A stretch of DNA of 49,137 nucleotides from contig CADCNH010000021.1 in assembly GCA_902802755.1 (NCBI GenBank), forward strand, positions 1 through 49,137, written 5' to 3'. The stretch comes from an uncultured Bacteroidota bacterium. Its GTDB lineage: Bacteria > Bacteroidota > Bacteroidia > Bacteroidales > WCHB1-69. This document shows, in pieces, positions 46,896 through 49,137 of the stretch. The first letter of the stretch is position 1. Each line of letters starts with the position of its first letter. The notes under the pieces were generated by a model, which made no database searches, was not told the origin of the DNA, and saw nothing but the letters and a program-made list of their open reading frames with translations. The translations under genes and the position numbers were made by a program.

Positions 46896-47888
46896 TCATT
46901 GTTTAAGAAAATTATCTTCCTTCCAATTTATCGGGTTATTCCATATATAGGATTGTATTTTTATCAAGGCAGAATAATCACGAACAATAATGTCATAGAA
47001 ACGGGATTGCCATGAAAAATCGTATCCCAATCGGTGTGTGTGCCTCGAAACCGCTGATTTATATGATCCGACAATGGATGATAATGTTTTCGAACCCTGG
47101 TGTTGAAATCGTTGTTGTCCGATGGTTTTGCACGGTTGTGTCGTTTGTTGTGTGCATGATGATGGGGAATCGGATGACGATGACGGGGAACCGGATAACG
47201 ATGACGGGGAACCGGATAACGATGGGGAATCGGATGACGATGATGGGGAATCGGATGATGATGATGGGGAAACGGATGATGATGACGGGGAACCGGATAA
47301 CGATGGGGAATCGGATGACGATGATGGGGAACCGGATAACGATGATGGGGAACCGGATGATGATTGGAAATCGGATGACGATGATGGGGAATCGGATAAC
47401 GATGATGGGGAACCGGATGATGATGATGGGGAATCGGATAACGTAGAGACAACGCATGCGTTGTCTCTACCGTTGTCGCCGTTGTCGCCGCCGTTGCCGC
47501 CGTTGTCGCCGCCGTTGTCGCCGTTGCCGTCGTTGCCGTCGCCGTTGTCGATACCGTTACCGTTGTCGCCGTCGCCGTTGTCGATACCCCCGTTACCGTT
47601 GCCCACATTATTGATTGCGATAATACCATGTATATGGTTGGGCATAACGACAAATGCGTCCAATTCTATATTATCGAAATGGTTTGTTAATTCGTGCCAT
47701 AAAACGTCGGCAATTGCACCGACGGGCGACAAATGCATTTTTCCATTCGTAATCTCACCGAAAAAATGACGTCTGTTTTTGGTGCAGATGGTTACGAAAT
47801 AAATTGCTTTCCACCCGTAATCCCAATTTTGCAATCGGGTTGATGGAATGCGGTATCGGTTTTGGTATTTATCGTTGTTCATTTCCAT
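46896..47888 (-). CDS. REP-associated tyrosine transposase (RAYT) with expanded low-complexity insert
   Basis: 330 aa. The N-terminus, NRYRIPSTRLQNWDYGWKAIYFVTICTKNRRHFFGE, and MPNHIHGIIAIN with the HUH-type HIH at about 85-87 form the first half of a Y1 transposase of the Bacteroidota RAYT group. SSIVGSYKSAVSRHTHRLG ... SWQSRFYDIIVRDYSALIKIQSYIWNNP (about 270-322) is the C-terminal half with the likely nucleophile Tyr (about 276). Between them, about 95-260, lies a linker of Gly/Asn/Asp repeats, a palindrome-coded stretch and Ser/Pro repeats. Such linkers vary in the family, but this one is far longer. The function is moving or processing REP hairpins. Confidence 0.8.
   Translation of the reverse strand: MEMNNDKYQNRYRIPSTRLQNWDYGWKAIYFVTICTKNRRHFFGEITNGKMHLSPVGAIADVLWHELTNHFDNIELDAFVVMPNHIHGIIAINNVGNGNGGIDNGDGDNGNGIDNGDGNDGNGDNGGDNGGNGGDNGDNGRDNACVVSTLSDSPSSSSGSPSSLSDSPSSSSDFQSSSGSPSSLSGSPSSSSDSPSLSGSPSSSSVSPSSSSDSPSSSSDSPSLSGSPSSLSGSPSSSSDSPSSCTQQTTQPCKTIGQQRFQHQGSKTLSSIVGSYKSAVSRHTHRLGYDFSWQSRFYDIIVRDYSALIKIQSYIWNNPINWKEDNFLKQ
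47164..47442. repeat. In-frame minisatellite inside the RAYT ORF
   Basis: About thirteen direct units of 18 or 21 bases starting GGGGAA, for example GGGGAACCGGATAACGAT. All are multiples of three, so the ORF stays open whatever the copy number. They encode the S-x-SPSS repeats of the RAYT linker. Confidence 0.85.
47443..47470. repeat. Perfect 28-bp palindrome inside the RAYT ORF
   Basis: The left arm GTAGAGACAACGCA is followed without spacer by its exact reverse complement TGCGTTGTCTCTAC. It separates the minisatellite from the trinucleotide-type repeats and encodes RDNACVVST in frame. The ending GTCTCTAC recurs at 34083-34090. Confidence 0.85.
47471..47604. repeat. Trinucleotide-type repeats inside the RAYT ORF
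   Basis: Runs of CCG, TTG, TCG and GCC-type triplets (CCGTTGTCGCCG and so on), encoding the GNG/DNG-rich part of the linker on the minus strand. Confidence 0.7.
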
Positions 47889-48053
47889 AATTCAATTTGA
47901 TGGCGACTTTTTGCAAGACCCTATTTATTTAGATATAAAACGTTACTTTTTTAAATTTTATTTTCTAAATAAATAAAAAATATGAATTATAGAACAAACA
48001 GCCTGTAAATAGTTGAACTTAATTGCTTATATATAAGTGTGCAACCTCGTGGT

Positions 48054-49137
48054 TTATATTTGCATTTTGTAGAGCTTCACGGAGTTGAAGATGGTCTTTT
48101 CCTGTGCCTCGTTGCCGTATTTGTCAACATCGACGACGTTGCGCGGGCTGTGGGTGATGCACACAGGACCGTTCAGGCAGCCGCCGTCGCAGGCCATGCC
48201 TTCGAAGAAGTTCTCCGTGGCCTTGTTGAATTTCAGTCGGGTCAGTGCGGCTTTGCATTCGGCGATGCCGTTCATGGCGATGGGCTTAACGCCTTCCACA
48301 CCCATCTCTTTGGCTACATCGGCTATGCCTTGGGCGATGCCTCCCGATTTGGCGAAAATACGGCCGTAGTAAGAAGCGTTGTTCAGCTCCGAATCCTCCA
48401 TCTGTGTGGTGTCTATACCACGGGCATCGACGAAGGCTTGCAGCTCCTCAAAGGACATGACGCTGTCGATGGCGCCGCCAGTCTTTTCTAACCGGTATTC
48501 CAACTTCTTTGATGTGCAGGGGCCGATGAAGACAACCTTGGCTGTCGGGTCCGCTCGTTTGATGAGCTTTGCAGTCTCCACCATGGGGGAGACGGAAGTT
48601 GAGATGTATTGCTTCAGCTCGGGGAAGTTTTTCTCTACGAAAGCCACAAAAGAAGGACAGCAAGAGGTGGTCATCAGTTTTTTCTCGTTCCATTCCTGAG
48701 CCTCGTGGTAAAGGGTGATGTCGGCACCGAGGGCTGCTTCCACCACGTGATGGAAGCCCAGCTTTTTGATGGCCGTCACCACTTGTGTGACGCGGCCGAA
48801 CCGGCATTGGCTAACGATGGCGGGTGCGATGACGGCGTACACCTTGTATTTGGTGTTGTTCTCCGATTTTTTCAGGATGTCGATGATGTCCAATATCAAC
48901 GACTTGTCGGAGATGGCACCGAAGGGGCACTTATAGACACATGCTCCACAAGAGATACATTTTTCGTTGTCGATTTTGGCCTTCTTGTTTTTGTCGATGG
49001 AGATGGCTTTCACCTTGCAGCTCACCATGCAGGGACGGTGCTGGAGGATGATGGCGGAGTAGGGGCAGGCTTGGGTGCATTTGCCACACTCGATGCACTT
49101 GTCCTTATCGACGGTGGCACGATGGTTCACGATGGTG
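48054..49137 (-). CDS. [FeFe]-hydrogenase-like protein (partial, 5' end off the window)
   Basis: At least 358 aa, open at the right edge. Starts here with HRATVDKDKCIECGKCTQACPYSAI, a first 4Fe-4S cluster; a Cys-containing stretch and CISCGACVYKCPFGAI follow. Then the H-domain: TSCCPSFVAFVEKNFPEL (motif L1), IGPCTSKKLEYR (L2) and FEGMACDGGCLNGPV (L3), with the Cys that would hold the H-cluster. The style fits monomeric group B-like hydrogenases of gut anaerobes, here likely H2 production or redox balance with ferredoxin. A GTG at 49130 is not believed to be the start. Confidence 0.85.
   Translation of the reverse strand, partial: TIVNHRATVDKDKCIECGKCTQACPYSAIILQHRPCMVSCKVKAISIDKNKKAKIDNEKCISCGACVYKCPFGAISDKSLILDIIDILKKSENNTKYKVYAVIAPAIVSQCRFGRVTQVVTAIKKLGFHHVVEAALGADITLYHEAQEWNEKKLMTTSCCPSFVAFVEKNFPELKQYISTSVSPMVETAKLIKRADPTAKVVFIGPCTSKKLEYRLEKTGGAIDSVMSFEELQAFVDARGIDTTQMEDSELNNASYYGRIFAKSGGIAQGIADVAKEMGVEGVKPIAMNGIAECKAALTRLKFNKATENFFEGMACDGGCLNGPVCITHSPRNVVDVDKYGNEAQEKTIFNSVKLYKMQI

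Noticed and set aside
47164..47442. Regular repeats looked like a CRISPR array
   Set aside because: Units are head-to-tail without unique spacers and lie in frame inside the RAYT ORF; no cas genes are near.
47059..47457. 132-codon ORF made of FPIIxIR repeats, and a 215-codon acidic ORF on the other strand
   Set aside because: Both are readings of the same minisatellite in other frames. Only the RAYT frame has transposase motifs on both sides.

Overview
The window looks like a piece of a Bacteroidales genome (phylum Bacteroidota), probably from an anaerobic, host-associated or fermentative species. Four things point there: Bacteroidota-type promoters (-7 box TAnnTTTG) in front of many genes, exported proteins with type IX secretion (T9SS) C-terminal sorting domains, a TonB receptor with a carboxypeptidase-D-like N-terminal domain, and succinate/propionate-type energy genes (Na+-pumping decarboxylase subunits, an [FeFe]-hydrogenase-like protein). 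There is no rRNA, tRNA, CRISPR array or prophage, and no insertion sequence apart from one REP-associated tyrosine transposase (RAYT).

Layout. 0.1-5.6 kb: small membrane or exported proteins, a secreted M28 peptidase, a hot-dog thioesterase, and an AT-rich gene behind a leader that can fold into a pseudoknot. 4.7-11.3 kb: a leftward run of small enzymes (flavoprotein, P-loop kinase, CAT-like and GNAT acetyltransferases, DUF4846 protein, zinc-ribbon protein, isoprenylcysteine-methyltransferase-like protein, cytidylate-kinase-like protein) and two very small membrane ORFs. 11.4-19.6 kb: surface and secretion block (AraC regulator with a C10 cysteine protease, a Gly-Pro-rich beta-helix protein, a TonB receptor, a T9SS cargo protein). 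19.7-27.8 kb: lipoproteins, a DUF4143-type ATPase, a 220-bp palindromic composite repeat, and a leftward chain of VanX-like dipeptidase, Fe-S membrane protein, a broken two-ORF paralogue, msrA and the intact 573-aa paralogue. 28-38.5 kb: energy metabolism. The carboxyltransferase gene lies on the + strand; the mmdA, oadG-like, biotin carrier, oadB operon lies on the - strand. Between them are a CPBP protease, a TlpA-like protein, an outer-membrane barrel and a DUF2147 protein. 38.6-39.6 kb: the first 57 codons of frr fused head-on to a truncated FISUMP lipoprotein gene. 39.8-46.3 kb: glycosyltransferase plus esterase, small lipoproteins, and a GC-rich HlyD/MFS export pair. 46.5-47.9 kb: gene scars and the RAYT gene. 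48.1 kb to the end: an [FeFe]-hydrogenase-like protein that runs off the window.

Three themes stand out. (1) Tandem arrays of 7-bp units occur at nine loci and repeatedly touch a start or stop codon; one lies inside the coding sequence of a T9SS sorting domain. (2) Palindromic REP-like elements coexist with a RAYT gene whose own ORF contains a perfect 28-bp palindrome flanked by in-frame expanded repeats. (3) Several genes are scars: frr/FISUMP junction, internally deleted flavoprotein, split lipoprotein paralogue, DUF3298 tail remnant, MFS fragment, start-less membrane peptide. The repeat system is the best candidate here for something not well described. The frr junction should first be checked as a possible assembly chimera.
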